A stretch of DNA of 64,000 nt from Mortierella alpina (Eukaryota; Mortierellomycota; Mortierellomycetes; Mortierellales; Mortierellaceae): contig JANATF010000019.1 of the NCBI GenBank assembly GCA_029449245.1, forward strand, positions 1 through 64,000, written 5' to 3'. The translations under genes were made by a program, and so were the position numbers. The notes under the pieces were generated by a model, which worked only from the letters and a program-made list of their open reading frames with translations, searched no databases and was not told where the DNA came from. Of this stretch, positions 43,901 to 56,700 are shown in pieces (position 1 is the first letter of the stretch; every line of letters begins with the position of its first letter).

Positions 43901-45505
43901 CGCTTCCTTGGCTATTGCCCAATATGTCTCCCGAGGCCTGAGCATTGACCGTTTGCTGCGGCTTTTCACTCTCCTTGATGAGCTGTTTCACACGCTCGCT
44001 TTCCAACTTTGCATTTTCCGCTATATCAAGTGAACATAAAAGGCGGATGTACAGCGGTTAGTCTTCTACTTTCACAAGAACATGCATTAACAGTTTAATA
44101 ATCCAATGACGGGTCTTACCAGAACTAAGTTCAAGTTCCACGGGAATGGAGACAAGTGTCCGCACAACAATATAGTCGCTGGGTGTTTTCCAGTTGCGTG
44201 TGGTGATTGCCCAAAGACGGATCCTGTAGGTGTTGTCGGGATACAAGCCCTGGATGACAACGCTTGTCTCCTGCTTTCCACTCTCCCCGATGATAACACC
44301 GTCAATCTCGATCAAATGCTTTGATATCGTCGCCTGAGATGAACACTGCCAGCTCAAGGTGATGCTCCTGTCCTTGACGTCTTTGAGTGTTACAATCGAG
44401 GGTGCCGGCAGGGTGATCCCAAAGAAATCCCGTAGATCGTCCGTAGACGCGTGAAGATACCCAAATAGATCGTAGAGAAGCCAGAGCACACCAAATGCGG
44501 AACAAAACGCAGCCAAAGGTGCCAGAAACACAATTGAAGGCACTGTTGGTGGGTTGAGCGCAGTGATGATGGTCTGTCTTTCGAGATAGGGCTTGAGCAT
44601 GTACATGGTCATGGCGAGGATGACTCCCTTCAAATTCAGGCCATGGATCAGACTGACCATCAGCCCAAAGGCAACTCCTGTAGCAAAGGGTGATGTGAAA
44701 CTGAAAGGGACGGTATAGAAGACGATGGCGTTCGAGACACACATGGCACCAATGGAGATGAGAACGATGTGGCCACCGATGAAGAAGATGCGAAAGACGA
44801 GTGCGAGGATGAAGTAGAAGAGGAAGAACCACTCGATCGGCAGCTGCAGCAGGATATCCAGCAGAATAGTCAAGGACCAGAACAGGATACATGCCGCAGC
44901 GCGGTGTCTAGATCGGCCATGACAAGCAGGATTGCAGAAGCCAGACAGTAACGGAGCCAATAAATGAACGGGAGAAAGAAAGAGAGGAAAGGATGAGTTG
45001 TTGGTTGAGCTCTCAGGCAAAGTCAAAGGCAACAAGGTTATGTGCGCATGGTAGCATTTCAAGGTACTCCGTGTTCCAAACTCTAGCCGGGGCCAAGGCG
45101 GGGTTGTCTTAGCACTTACCGAGACAGCAGCTGGAATGTCCTGTCTGCAATGTCATAGTGGCCAATGTACTTTTTGGGCCTGGGTATAGAGTGGACGGGA
45201 GGGCGCTGGAACGAAGAGGCCGAGGAGGCCAGCGCTGGGCCGGGCTTCATGTTGGGGGCAGTGGATCCGACCGAGCCCTGCCGATGGGAATGTTGGGGCC
45301 GTCTAGAGGCCGGCGGCGTGGACGGGGTCGTCGATGGGGCGGAGGAGGAGGAGGAGCGATGGTGGTGCAGCTTCAGAGAGGCCGCTGTCGATGCTGCGGC
45401 AGGTGCGTGTGCTGGTTGTGAGGGCGGTGCTCCTGGTCGTGCGTGGGCGGGGTGGCCGAGAGAGCTCTGTTGAGACGGTGCAGGTGCTGGACCATGAAAC
45501 CGCAT
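40935..45505 (-). CDS. Polytopic membrane protein with fibronectin type III domain and long coiled coil
   Basis: Three exons (45505-45120, 44907-44120, 44020-40935) join in phase to 1419 residues. Residues 1-128 are disordered Ser/Pro/His. About 135-285 hold four to six hydrophobic helices (LPIEWFFLFYFILALVFRIF; IVFLAPLAAFCSAFGVLWLL). An FN3 domain follows (about 300-388; SITLSWQCSS, LYPDNTYRIRLWAI). From about 480 to 740 there is a continuous coiled coil (ELEGKEAVQAQLVQQLADLE, SEKESHRQQRQELEATLKK). The remaining 680 residues are disordered and Ser/Gly/Gln-rich. No named family was recognised; a membrane-anchored scaffold is a reasonable inference. It lies head-to-head with POP4. Confidence 0.85.
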
Positions 45506-45850
45506 GCGGGTGCGGGCTGATCAGATCTCGCTGAGGATGGAGACACGAAGGCGATGGCAATGCTAGAGCAGGAGAGCTGACAGCGGTGGGCGTGTGTGCA
45601 GAGAGGACGGGCGAGGAGAGGAAGGAGGCAGAGCAGTCAACGGCGAACGCACAGGACAAGGACGAGAAGGGGAATGAGCGGCGGATGCAGCTGGGGGAGG
45701 AAGAAGAGTCAGCGATGCACCACTGCGCGTGACTGCTGCGTAAACAGACCCTTTTGGCTTCGTTCGCCGCACTCGTCCCCAAGGGCTCATTCACCCCTTC
45801 TCGTGTTGCCACCAACAGCCCCTCTGCGACCATACCATCGCACCCCTGCC
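45506..45850. promoter_or_regulatory. Bidirectional promoter, FN3 membrane protein / POP4
   Basis: 345 bp between divergent start codons. GA-rich on the + strand at 45590-45720, then pyrimidine-rich up to the POP4 ATG. No obvious TATA box. Confidence 0.55.
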
Positions 45851-47010
45851 ATGGACGCCAACGCCCGCACAGACCTCGGCCTATACAGCCGTCTGCCCGC
45901 AGACACCCACAGGAGCGCAGGACTGGACAATAGTGTAAGGCAATTCGATTGCTCCTGGCCTCATTACCGGAGCATCAGCACGCCCAAAGAGTCCATCGTC
46001 TACGCTGCTGACCCACTCCTTTCGCATCCATTCATCCATTCATCCCATCCTAGTCTGTAGACGGTGCCTTGGACGGCCAATCCTTTGTGCCAAAGTACGT
46101 CCAGAATGCCGTCGTGCAGGAATTCGAGGCAGACAAGGTGTACAACACAAAGGTCAAGAACAAAGTCTTCATGCTCGATAACCCCACAAAGGACTCGACC
46201 GCAGCCAAGGAGGAGCGCAAGCGACGAAGGAGAGCCAACAAAGCCAAAGCATTGACTGCAAAGGAGAAGCGGACACTGGATGTGTACGACATTCCTCTCG
46301 AGTCACGAAAGTATGCATGTTTACTTGTTCATGGGATAATACCGCGGTGGATGATTACGCTTTTTTTTTTTTTTTTTTGCCACTAACCAGGCATCATTCT
46401 TTGTTATTACTAGATACAATCTCTTTTTACCGCTGCACCAACTCTGGAAGGGCTACGTGGAGGAACTTTTTGGATCATCCAATCCTGTGGCATTCACCCA
46501 GAAACTTCTCAAGGCAGACTTTCATGGCGCCATTATCACTGGTACGGGCACTGGATCGCCTGCTGTTCTTTTCATTGCCAATTGTGGACCATGAACGACT
46601 TGGTTGACCCTCATATTCTGCCGATGACATGCTAACATGTCCTTTTTTGTTCCCGGTGATCATTAGTGGCGCGGTCAAAATGTCCAACATACATCGGAAC
46701 CAGCGGCATCGTAGCTCAAGAGACCGAGAATGTTTTCAAAATCATCACCCCAAGCAATGCCTTGAGAGGTATGTCTCTCTCTCTCTCTCGTCCATGTGTT
46801 TATATGCAACCGGTCTGACATCCATTTGCTCACCACACTTTCTTGTTTCTCCTTCTTCAACCCACGATAATAGTTATTCCCAAGATCAACAGCGTTTTCA
46901 CCATCCATATTCGCAACTCGGTCTTTACTTTGCACGGAAACCAATTCCGGTACCGAGCCTCTCAAAGAAGTGCCAAAAAGTTCAAGGCAAGGCCCACAAT
47001 CGACCTATGA
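45851..47010 (+). CDS. POP4: Ribonuclease P/MRP protein subunit POP4 (Rpp29)
   Basis: Five exons (45851-45934, 46054-46310, 46414-46541, 46667-46768, 46874-47010) join in phase to 235 residues. An N-terminal segment is followed by a basic helix (AAKEERKRRRRANKAKALTA). The Rpp29 fold begins YNLFLPLHQLWKGYVEELFG and includes QKLLKADFHGAIITVARSKC, GTSGIVAQETENVFKIITP, INSVFTIHIRN and FTLHGNQFRYRASQRSAKKF. Pop4 is an essential protein of RNase P (tRNA 5' processing) and RNase MRP (rRNA processing). Length and motif order are normal for the family. Confidence 0.95.
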
Positions 47011-47144
47011 GATAGAAACACTCTCATCTCACTCTTGTATGATATAGAAAAATATACTTTGAAGTCATGCCATGGCAAGATGTTCTTGCTTCAGCTATTC
47101 ACCCTTCTTGTGCCTACTACGGGGAGGAAAATAATAATCCTCGC

Positions 47145-49255
47145 CTATACCATATCCTCGTCCTCGCGATGGAGCACATGCGATACTTCCTCTGGGTGGA
47201 CAGACCGGAGTTCGTCCTGTAGCCCACGCATCTTATTGATGGCCTTGACAGCTTGCACGGCGTTCCGGAACTTTGTCCTTGCCTTCATGCGCGCCATCAT
47301 ATTTGGCAACAAATCGTGTGGGACCACTCCATCCATCTCCCCATGATGACCATTCTGCTCCTGATCATGCTGATCCATTTCCATGGGTGCTGTCTGCTCC
47401 TGTTGCTGAGCCATCGGCTGCTGCGACTGCGTTGCTTGAGCCAACCATGGGTGCTGTAAGGCTTCTGCTGCTGTCATGCGCCGACTTGGATCGGCTGTCA
47501 ATAGGCGCGAGACGAACGATTTCGCTATGTGAGTTCAATCACAAAGATATTCGAGGTTCAGTCACTTGAAAGCCTCCTTGGTCTTTTCAGCCAAGGTCCC
47601 TCGTGTATCGTGGTATGAGGAAGGGTCACTTACCCATGTCGCTGACTCCCTGCCAGTACTCTATTGGAGAGAATTCGTACTCGGCCTTCAAGATGGCATG
47701 TACCTCGTCCATGCTGTTTTGCCGGTCAAAGGGTGTGTAGCCACACAGTAAAAAGTAGGTGATCACGCCCAGAGCCCACATATCCACAGGTTTTCCATGT
47801 CCCGACTTTTGAAAGATTTCTGGTGCCTGGATAAGCAATATTCTATATTGGTCAAAATGTCCATGCGGACCAACGTTCCTTGGTGACACAAAAAGCCAAT
47901 TGCGTTTAAATACCATGTATCCAGGAGTGCCGCATGTGGTGGTCAGAATATGCAGCTTTTCCGTGTCCATGATCCTTGACAGTCCAAAGTCCGCGATGAG
48001 CAATCGACTGTCCTCAGCAGACGTCTTGAACAGCAAATTCTCGGGCTGTGAAATGGACAATTATAATCAGGAACAGGAACAAAGTTATTGTTAGCGCGTG
48101 AGAGTTCGGAGGAAGTGGCACTCGAGCGAAGCTTATGTATTAATACAGACCTTGAGATCTAAGAAAAACACCGGCGAAAAGTGTTGATGGTCAGACTACC
48201 GATTTCCTTTCGAGATGTCTCGAAAATGAGCAAAATAAAGTTATAAAAAAAACTGGGATCCTCACCTCTGTGGACAATTCCTTGCTCATGCAAATAGGCA
48301 ACCGCACTGCAGGTGGTCCGCACCAGATTAGCAGCATCATGCTCGTAGTAGTTTCCTTTTCTGCAGATGCGATCAAACAATTCCCCGCCCTCTGCCAGCT
48401 CGGTAACCAGGTATACTATGGAGGTACGGTTCAAGAAATAGAAAGAAGCCCAGAGGTTTGGTCAACAGAGAGCATGGGTACAAGAGGAGAGCATCCACTA
48501 TCACTGAGCCTTGGTCCACCAGTTAACAAGCAAACAGCTGTGCAGTAAAGGGATGGAGGAAGGTAAGGTTGCAATGGCCGACATGATGTGTTGCTGTCCT
48601 GCTGCGTGCAATATGTCTCTTTGGACTTACGGTTGTTGAATGTTTCAAAGTAATCAGCCAGTGTGAGGATGTTGGCATGGCCCACCGAGATGCGTCGGAG
48701 CACTGCGATCTCGTTCCGGATCATATGCTCCTTGCCCTCCATAAGCTTCTTGCTAATCACCTTCACCGCATACTTTTTTCCTGTCTCGATCTATGGACAA
48801 TGTGGAGAGCAAAGAAAGAATGAGAATGGAGTGGGAAGCCAACAACAATATTAGGACAGAGGAAACGACGAACATTGCTAAGCTGCCAAGTTCGGATTTG
48901 TGTCTAAAGCTCCTATCGGCCTGTCGAGGAACAGCATAACACTGGTGTCCGCACCCCTCCCTTAGAATAAACGATCCCTTGCACAATGTAGATATTGCTG
49001 GATGTCCAGCAGCGGGTTCCCGCACCAGGGACTTACATGAACGGCCTCTACAGGGAGTATAATCGTGGATTGAAGCACAAGTGCAATGTGAGTTGAGCTG
49101 CCCGTGGTGTCAAGTAATAAGCGAGAGCAGTACAGGCGTGCTCAGCGTAAAGTCACTTTTCTGTTGCACCTACCCTTGACGACTGCATAGGTGCCCTCTC
49201 CCAGGGTCCGGCCTGTGCGATACTTGCAGGGGACAACAGAGACCGAGGCAGACAT
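47145..49255 (-). CDS. CMK1: Calcium/calmodulin-dependent protein kinase (CaMKI/Cmk type)
   Basis: Eight exons (49255-49174, 49047-49037, 48790-48631, 48415-48266, 48158-48151, 48045-47914, 47826-47634, 47524-47145) join in phase to 371 residues. Kinase motifs are LGEGTYAVVK (Gly loop), YAVKVISKK (catalytic Lys), HRDLKPENLL, ADFGLSR, TTTCGTPGYMAPEI (activation loop Thr) and DMWALGVITYFLLCGYTPF. After the kinase domain, MKARTKFRNAVQAVKAINKM resembles the autoinhibitory/calmodulin-binding helix. It phosphorylates Ser/Thr after Ca2+/calmodulin activation. Exon 2 is 11 bp and exon 5 is 8 bp; the latter encodes the middle of HRDLKPEN, and both are needed for the motif and frame. Confidence 0.94.
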
Positions 49256-49814
49256 TGTCGATGTGGAGTTAATTCTCTGTTCCCGGCTGATTATACTGTT
49301 GGAGAATGAGGGCGAACAATGATGAGCAATGCGAGTAGAGCGAGGCAGAGGGAGGCAGAGGGAGGCAAAGTGCGAATCCAGTCGGGAGGAGTGGATGGCA
49401 GTGCAAACAAAGGGCGACGGAATGAGGGCAATGAATGAAGCAAGAGTGGAGGAGAGAAGTGGAAATGCACCTGCAAAGCTGCTGCCACTCATAAGAGACC
49501 CAAAAGAAATCAAAGTTCATTTGTGGTGCTATTTTTGGACAGTTCTGTTCCTTGCGTGTCCAACCCGTGCGAGTATTGCTTCCGCGAATGGGCTTTGCTC
49601 AGCTGCAAACAGGTGCAACCAGCTGCAACCAGCTGCAGCCATCAGACAAGGTTGGTTGACCCTGGCAGGAGGACAAGATACACAAGGACACGATGGCATG
49701 CAACGGTCATTGTGTCATTGTGTCACTGTGTCATTGTAACAAACAAAACAATGGTATTAAATCTTACAGAGGGGGTGGATATGAAAGATGATATAGTCTG
49801 CTCCTAGTCCGATT
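49256..49814. other. Upstream region of the CaM kinase gene
   Basis: 559 bp with short simple repeats: GGCAGAGGGAGGCAGAGGGA near 49344, CAACCAGCTG copies near 49615-49640, and a GTCATTGT/GTCACTGT repeat at 49706-49740. It spans the CaM kinase promoter/5' UTR and the 3' flank of the next minus-strand gene. No gene seen. Confidence 0.55.
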
Positions 49815-51651
49815 CTACAGCTCGTGGTTTTCTTCGGTCTTGGCAGCGACGTAGGTGACATGGCGGTTGGGATCGAGGGCGCGCCACAGGATAACCAATC
49901 CACCCGTAAAGTTGAGCAGCGCACAGATCTGGAAGATCTGGCCCACGGGTAAGGTGTCGACTCGCAGCATGATTGCACACACTGCAAAGTTCATGGGCAC
50001 GCGCAAAAACGCCATGACGCCTGTCCTGTTCTGTTCAGGGATGGCCTGCGCACGCAAGGTTCCAATCGACGGATAGTACAGGCCCATGCATCCCTCAAAC
50101 AGCAGGAATGAGAACACAGTGTATGTGCTGTTGGCGGCGCTTAGGACCATAGAACAGAACGAAGATCCGGCAATAAAGAGCGCAAGAGACAAGACCTTGT
50201 CCGTGCCGACACCCTTGCTGACGAGAGCCTTGAAGCCAAGAGATCCAAGCATGCTGCAGAACATCATGGCCGAGAAGAGGTAGCCCAGGGGAAAAGGTGC
50301 AACCGAACCGGCCGAGGTTTTAATCGAAGCCTCCAAGGCGGGCGTGTAGAGGAGCACGAAGGTGTACATGCAGCACTCAAACACTGTTTGTGCCAGCCCC
50401 AGCGAAAGAATGTTGACATCTTGAAGATCCCAGCAGTCAAAAAGAAAAAGGTGTCAGTCAGAATAAAGGCCCAAGAGTGAGTTCCTGAACCATAGACACC
50501 ATCAAGGCAAGGCGAGAATCCCTTACCGTTCTTCAGAACCACAAGACCCTCGAGCATGCTCTTGAGGACTGAACCAGTGGCATTCGTCTTGCTCTCGCCA
50601 TAGTTTTCCTCCCAGGTCCAGGAGATCAAAAGTCCAGCGACGAGCAGTGTGCTGGCACTGACCACAAAGGGCGCAGCAAGGGAGCCGGACCACTCGACGG
50701 CCACATTGGCGACAATGCCAGCCAGAATAGCCACCAGTCCATTCAAAAAGATGGCTGTGCTCAACGTAGCTCCGATCAAAGCCGGCGCGAATCCTACACG
50801 GAGTCACCACAAGAAATAGGAACGAGATGAGTGCACGGCATATGGCGACAGAAAATGTTGGGGGAGTCATAGAGTGGCGATGCAATGGCAGCTACTAACC
50901 CTTGCGCTGGTGCTGAGAGATGTACCAGGCCTCAAAGACACAGTAGAGCAGCGATGTGCTCAGTCCGCTCAGCAGATGGCTAATGATAAGGTAATGGTAG
51001 TTGTTGGAGAGGCGCATCATGCTGGCGGTTGAGGACGTGAAGCAGAACAGAAGCGCCATACGCTTACGACCCCTATGAGTTCCAGAGACATTGTTCGATG
51101 GTCAGTATGTGCAACTCTACCACATGTAGACGAGATATGAAAATATAGATAGATCCTGGGCTGTGGAGAGGTAAACTTTGTTGAGGGAGTCGTGGAATCT
51201 CAACCTTCCATAACAATGCACGCAGTGCGCGTTCAACCTTACCAGACATCGGCCGTGTTGGCAATGACTGTTCCAAAGACAGCGCTGCTAACGAATCCGA
51301 CAATGAACAGGACGGCAATGTCGTACATCTGGAAACTGTAGCTCTGGTACAGGGCGTAGAGGTACGGTCCCTGCAGCCAGTCGCTCACTGAGGTCGCCAG
51401 CAGGGCACAAAGAGAAAGACGAAGCGAAGAAGAGAAGGGAAGAAAAAGAAGAGTTTGTTCCGTCACCAAGCGGGAGGGTGTGGGGCACAGTGGGTTAGAG
51501 GACAGCAGCAGCATGGAGCATGGAGCGAGGCAGAGAACGCGAACGCAGTGCGGTGCAGTGCAGGCAGTCTGGCGTTACCCATGACAGCCAGGTAGACGGC
51601 CAGGTAGTTGTTCCTGAACTTGGAGTACGAGTCATTGGCGGTGGAGATCAT
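49815..51651 (-). CDS. MFSD5-type molybdate-anion transporter (major facilitator superfamily)
   Basis: Five exons (51651-51579, 51387-51243, 51072-50900, 50793-50527, 50419-49815) join in phase to 420 residues. Diagnostic MFSD5/MOT2 phrases are FRNNYLAVYLAVM, DWLQGPYLYALYQSYSF, GFVSSAVFGTVIANTADVWG, GLSTSLLYCVFEAWYISQH and EGCMGLYYPSIGTLRAQAIP. About eleven hydrophobic helices follow the usual MFS pattern. Chlamydomonas MOT2 and human MFSD5 mediate high-affinity molybdate uptake, so this would feed molybdenum cofactor enzymes. The N-terminus is about 30-45 residues shorter than usual, so a further upstream exon is possible. Confidence 0.9.
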
Positions 51652-52047
51652 GTCGGCGGCAGTGCACAGTGCGACAGATGATGGCGATGGTGGCCGGGAT
51701 TACTGCTGTGTCTTGATGGAAGAGCAGAGCAAGGCAGGGCAGGGCAGGGCAGGGCGTGGGAGGGGGAGAGCGGAGCACAGAGGGGCCGAGCGGGAGAGAG
51801 GGCTAGGACAGCGGGCGAGAGCGAGAGCGAGAGAGAGAGAAGGAGAAAGAGAACGAGAGGAGAGGACAAGGACGAGACGAGGTGCGGAGAGCGCTTATTT
51901 TTATACGCCCAGATTCTGTCCCTGGAATCCATCCTACAGAAACACGCTGCAGCCCACTAGCCTATGCAGCATGGGGAGACATCGCCCCTTTCCTCTGGAA
52001 TGCTGACCATCGACACGCTCCTATCCTGCCTGCACTCTCGACCGCCT
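51652..52047. other. Intergenic, upstream of the MFSD5-type gene
   Basis: Contains GGGCA-type pentamer repeats (51735-51760) and a GAGAGCGAGAGCGAGAGAGA microsatellite (51815-51860). CG/GA-rich promoter-like sequence with no gene. Confidence 0.55.
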
Positions 52048-52801
52048 TCATCGTCGAAAGCGCCTCCAGGAGTTCACGACCGGCGACACGATCCGCGTCG
52101 CTGTCCAAGGGGTCATCCACACACAGAGCGCCAGTCGCACGGGAAGCAGGGCCTAGCCATCATCCCCCCACGAAGCAGAGGAAAACACAAGACCATATTT
52201 AAATGCTAGTATGTTAGTATGCATCCACTTCACCATCCTCCTCGCAATTGCACTCAACGAACACCGCCATAGACATTGTAGACATGTCGCTCACCTTTAC
52301 GACCGCATAGCTTGTAGCCATGTTCAGCATAACTCGTGCCCCGTCAGCACCCTCCAGATTCCACCCATAATACTTGGCCACCCGTCCCACATACTTGTTT
52401 CCCTCCTCCATCGCCTGCTCAGGAAACGGGATCTTCAGTCCAGTCTCTGCCAGCGCAAAGTAAACGATCGGCAACGGCACCACGGCTGTGATCTCGTGCA
52501 AAATCCCAAATGACAATAGATGGCTCGCAGGCTTGTTCTTGAACTGCTCTGCGTACTGCCGGAATCTGCTGGGCTTGCGTTCACCTAACGGGGTGGCAGG
52601 CGTGGGAGGCGTGGAAGGCGTGGAAGGGTGGCCAGAGTAAGCCCTCTGGGTACACTTCGGCGCCTCGGCCATTCGGAGTCGAGGACGGAGATGTATGGGA
52701 ACGGCAACGTTTGTGTGCTGTAGCCGCAGGTACGGTGAAACGGACAGGCATCGAGCAGATGCAGTTTGACATGCCCTCGAGGTGGTCATGTAGGTCGCCA
52801 T
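52048..52801 (-). CDS. Small putative mitochondrial inner-membrane protein
   Basis: Two exons (52801-52295 and 52152-52048) join in phase to 203 residues. The first 60 residues are basic, Ser/Thr-rich and lack acidic residues until RMAEA, resembling a mitochondrial presequence. A conserved-looking block follows: FRQYAEQFKNKPASHLLSFG, ILHEITAVVPLPIVYFALAE (membrane segment) and RVAKYYGWN. The second exon encodes LLPVRLALCVWMTPWTATRI, a second hydrophobic segment, ending RRFRR. The layout suggests a small fungal mitochondrial membrane protein such as the Mrx11 or FAM210 type, but I am not sure of the family. An in-frame ATG 15 bp upstream (52816) is an alternative start. Confidence 0.75.
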
Positions 52802-53729
52802 GTGAAAGCAAGGCACTAATCATCCAGATTTTGAGTGAGTGCAAACGCCATGGAAAAGACAAGTGTCCACAGTAGCAATAATAGCTAAATAGTCGCACTC
52901 CATCTGAGATGCAGACTCTATGGTCGATTGCTTCATGGTTCATCACAACAAAGGATCTGTTCTTGGTATGGGGCATTCACTTACATTCAGACGCGCGGAC
53001 GGTTGATGTGCACAAAGAACAGGCAAGAGGAGGAGAGCCTGCGCACAACAGTTCATCATATCACTGCGGAGTATCATTTTGAGCCGCTTTAAAGTACAGC
53101 TCGTCCTACGATGCGGCACTTGGCGCCCAGTCCTTCACGGACGAGGTTGGGATCTCAATAGTTGATCCAGCTTCCAACGTGGAGAACCCACACACAGTAG
53201 AAATGAAAACCACAGACAACGAGGCTTGACGTTTACGCGACTGCAGTATAGCAGTACCGTGCAAAGATGGATATTATAGAAAATGATGTGTGTGTATATG
53301 TATGAGAATGTGTATGTGAATGTGTGTGTGTGCATGTGTGTGTGTTTGTTGTTGTTGTTCTTGCTGTTGCTGTTGTTGTTGTAGTAATAGTAGTAGTAGT
53401 AATAGTAGTGTGCAAAGTGTGCATATGATATGGGATAGTTTGGTATCTACGAGGTCAAACGTCCCAGGCCTCGGTCCAACCTGCACTATGCGCTTGTGCC
53501 GTGGCTGTGATGGCGGGTGCGAATTGTATCCTCGCGCGTATGAGTTTTAATTGTCGCCTGAAGGCATGGGGCCGCGACCGTTAGGGGAGGGTATGTCATA
53601 CATGCCAGTGACAGGCCGTGCTCTGTAGGGAGGAGATAATATAAAATGAGTTTGCCGAGAACGAGAACAAGGATAGCATCGTGAATCATCAAATCCGCTC
53701 CTTGCTCTGTTTCCATCCTTGCCTCCTTA
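52802..53729. other. Intergenic region with a GT/GTT microsatellite
   Basis: About 0.93 kb between two minus-strand genes. A compound microsatellite at 53285-53412 runs TGTGTGTG, then TTGTTGTTG, then TAGTAGTAATAG. No open frame with coding character was found. The rest presumably holds the promoter of the small mitochondrial-like gene and the 3' UTR of the Ras GEF. Confidence 0.55.
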
Positions 53730-56700
53730 TCACATGAATCCAGCCTTGGCCAGTAGCCGCGTCATCTTCTCCTCCTCCGACTCCCTTCAATACGCGGAAG
53801 CATGCAAGACGAAATCCAGGGTCGAGCCAAGGAGAGTAGTGGGGCCGCGCCCGAAAGGATGCGGTCATAGAGTAAGAAAGGTGGATGAGAGGATTCGGAT
53901 GGTGAAGGTGTGGACGTGTGGCAAAGATATGAACAGAACAGAAACAGAAGGATGGGTTGTCGGCAGCGAGACGAAATGAAACGAAACGCGTTAGAATACT
54001 GCTGAGCCGCGCTTACTTCCCCGGTCCATTGCTTCACTGGTGTGGCTGCCGGTGTATCCATGTGTCAAAAATGAAAGACATCCAAAAGGAAGAAAAGGGG
54101 GGCTGAACAAAGGGCAGAAGAAAGGCCTGAAAAAAGAAAAAAAAAAAAAAAAAAAAAAAAAAGTGTGGCGGTGTAGAAATACAAGTGGCTGCTTGAAGAT
54201 GGCGGGGTGAAGAGCTGAGGTGGTCCTGATTAGATCCTGGCAGGCACACCTTACTTTGCAATGGCTATGTACACTCCTGCTCATGATGTTGCTGAAATGA
54301 CGGCAACGTATCTCGCCGTTCCTTACTCCTTGCTTCCTGCCTCCCAGACCAACACGCGCGTGCATCCATGCTTTGCATATATCACAATCACTCACCTAGG
54401 CTCGAGTGCCAAACTCATGTCGTAGAGCTCTGCTACAGATTTTGAGTGATCCATGCCTCGTCGAATGAACGCCTGAATTTCGGGCACGATCGTCAGGCAG
54501 TAGGGGACCGACTGATATTGCTGAATCTCCCTGATGACCTCTGCTGTGCTCACGCGCTTGTAAAAGTTAATGTGGTTGTCGGTCTTGCGTAAAAAGTCTG
54601 GGTTTCCATCCTGGATCATCACCAGGTCTGTCAAGTATACTCCGACGAACGGAACGCATGGTGGATTCACAGAGTGGAGCTCTGTCCGGTAGTCTGCCCA
54701 GTTTTTGGCCGAGCTGGTCAATGCTTGGAGCATGGCGAGCGAGTTCATGGTCTTGGTAGGCACAAGCTCCCAGGTGCGCCTCAGTCGATGGATGGGTGAT
54801 TGCGAGAGAGCCGCCGTCGTGGAGGACAATAAGCTAAAGTTGTTGAGCTGGCGCAATTTCTACAATAATATGCGGATTACAAGGTATACGCGTGGTTAGA
54901 GCTGTGCAACACAACACAACATGGCCGTCATCCCATGCAAAAGTCAAGTCAAGTCATCAAAGAAAACCTAGCGACAAATCAATCAATACCTCGGCTACTG
55001 CAACCAAATGCTTGATGATGGCTGCCCGTTTCTTGGTCTCCTTTTCGCTCAAGACAATCTCGTCAATCCAGTTGGCGTACAGATTGCTGGTCTCAATCAT
55101 CTTCTTGATGTTCACTGCTTTTGCCGCCAGCTCTGGATCCTCGCTCGTCCACGCTTTGGCCAAGCACTCGATCGGCTTAATCTTGTTGTAGTAACTTGCC
55201 TCCATGATAGTCAACTGACGTGCCAACTCGAGCGGGTCAAGATCCATGAATTTGATGCGCTTCAAGTTTCGCGGGGTGATTGGCTGTGGAGCTTGAGTGG
55301 TCAGGTTAAGGACCATCTTGCGGAATGCTCCGTCCGACGTCTCCCTCTTCTCAACCAGCTTTATGAGCTGCACCGCAGCAAAGCTCATGGTCTCGCGCAT
55401 CTGAGGCGAATCTGAAAACTCTTTGATCCTTGGCAAAATATATCGATCCTCGGTCTCATCTTCTAGATAGTAGTTTTCGAGCCAGGACTTTATAATGTTG
55501 AACACGCGCAGGCGGATCGGTGTCAGCTTCTTCTCCGTCCATTGCTCCAACTCTGTCGCATCTAGACCCATGGGTGGCGTGATGGTGAATCGTCGGAAGA
55601 GAAGCGTAAACAGTTGCTCCGTTGTCGCAAAAGACCGATACGTCAGCAGAAAAGTCGCCACAAAGTTGGAATCGAGTCCGTCGTGAAGCGTCAAACGCTC
55701 CACCAAAGCCGGCAGTGTGCCTCCACGGACGTGACCTTCCATGTTGAACGAGATGTCTGCCTGCGAGTAATCGTGTCCGAGATACCAGGGCTGCTCTGTG
55801 AGTTTGGGCTTTGGAGCAGGTGCATCATCTCCAAGCATTTTCTTGAGCTTTTCACCACGAGAATCCGATTTGTGAGCTGTTCCTGTGGGTGTGGTCGGGA
55901 CAGGTGGGGGCGACGAGGGTCGGTCATTGACGGCGTGATGGGCGGGGAAGGGGTAGGCATTGGGCTGGGATCGGCCCGTGTATTCTGTTCCGGGTGTCGT
56001 AGGTGCCGACAAGTTGGACGCCGAGGAGGTGCTTGAGAACGAAGAGATTTGAGAGTTAGATCGGTTCCTCGAATTTTTAGCAGACTCGACATCCGCATCT
56101 GAATCCTGCTCCTGAAAATACGCGTCAATCTCTGTCTGTCGCTGGTGTCCCATGGGTGCTGTCGGTGGGGCCAGAGTCGAGTTGAGATCGGTCTTGACCT
56201 GGAGTCGCGTCAGCTTCTCTATCTGTTCACGCTCGAGTGCAAGCGTACGCGTGAACGCGACGAGGTCTAGGGTTGACTTTTCAGCTGTGGTTGTGGCATC
56301 CAGGGCCATCTCCAGTACCGACGATTGAACCATAGGATCAGTGGCCAACTGGATGGCCATGACCAAGGCTGCCACATTGTTGTAAAGAATCTGCTTCGAG
56401 TTGCGGACATCGATAAAGATATGGTCCCGAATGGTCGGGTGGTCGTTCAGTGTCAGGGTATAAAACTCGCCCACCAGGCACAGCAGCGATCCGAGTTGAG
56501 AGATGGTCTGATGACACTGATTCACCAATTGGGAGGACTGTGCAGAGTTGAGGATCGACGAACCCAGCGAGAGTCGGGATGAAGGCGCCGGCTGGGCTAG
56601 GCCGTGCGATCCCTCGATCGCCTTTTTGAGCTGTAACGACAGCATCCCGAGAGATTTGCATGAGCTCTTGGAATAATAATCCAGTTGGCTGACCAGCCCT

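Noticed and set aside
54138-54162. A25 run as a possible retrogene poly(A) tail
   Set aside because: It lies in intron 5 of the Ras GEF with no adjacent retrocopied coding sequence or target duplication.
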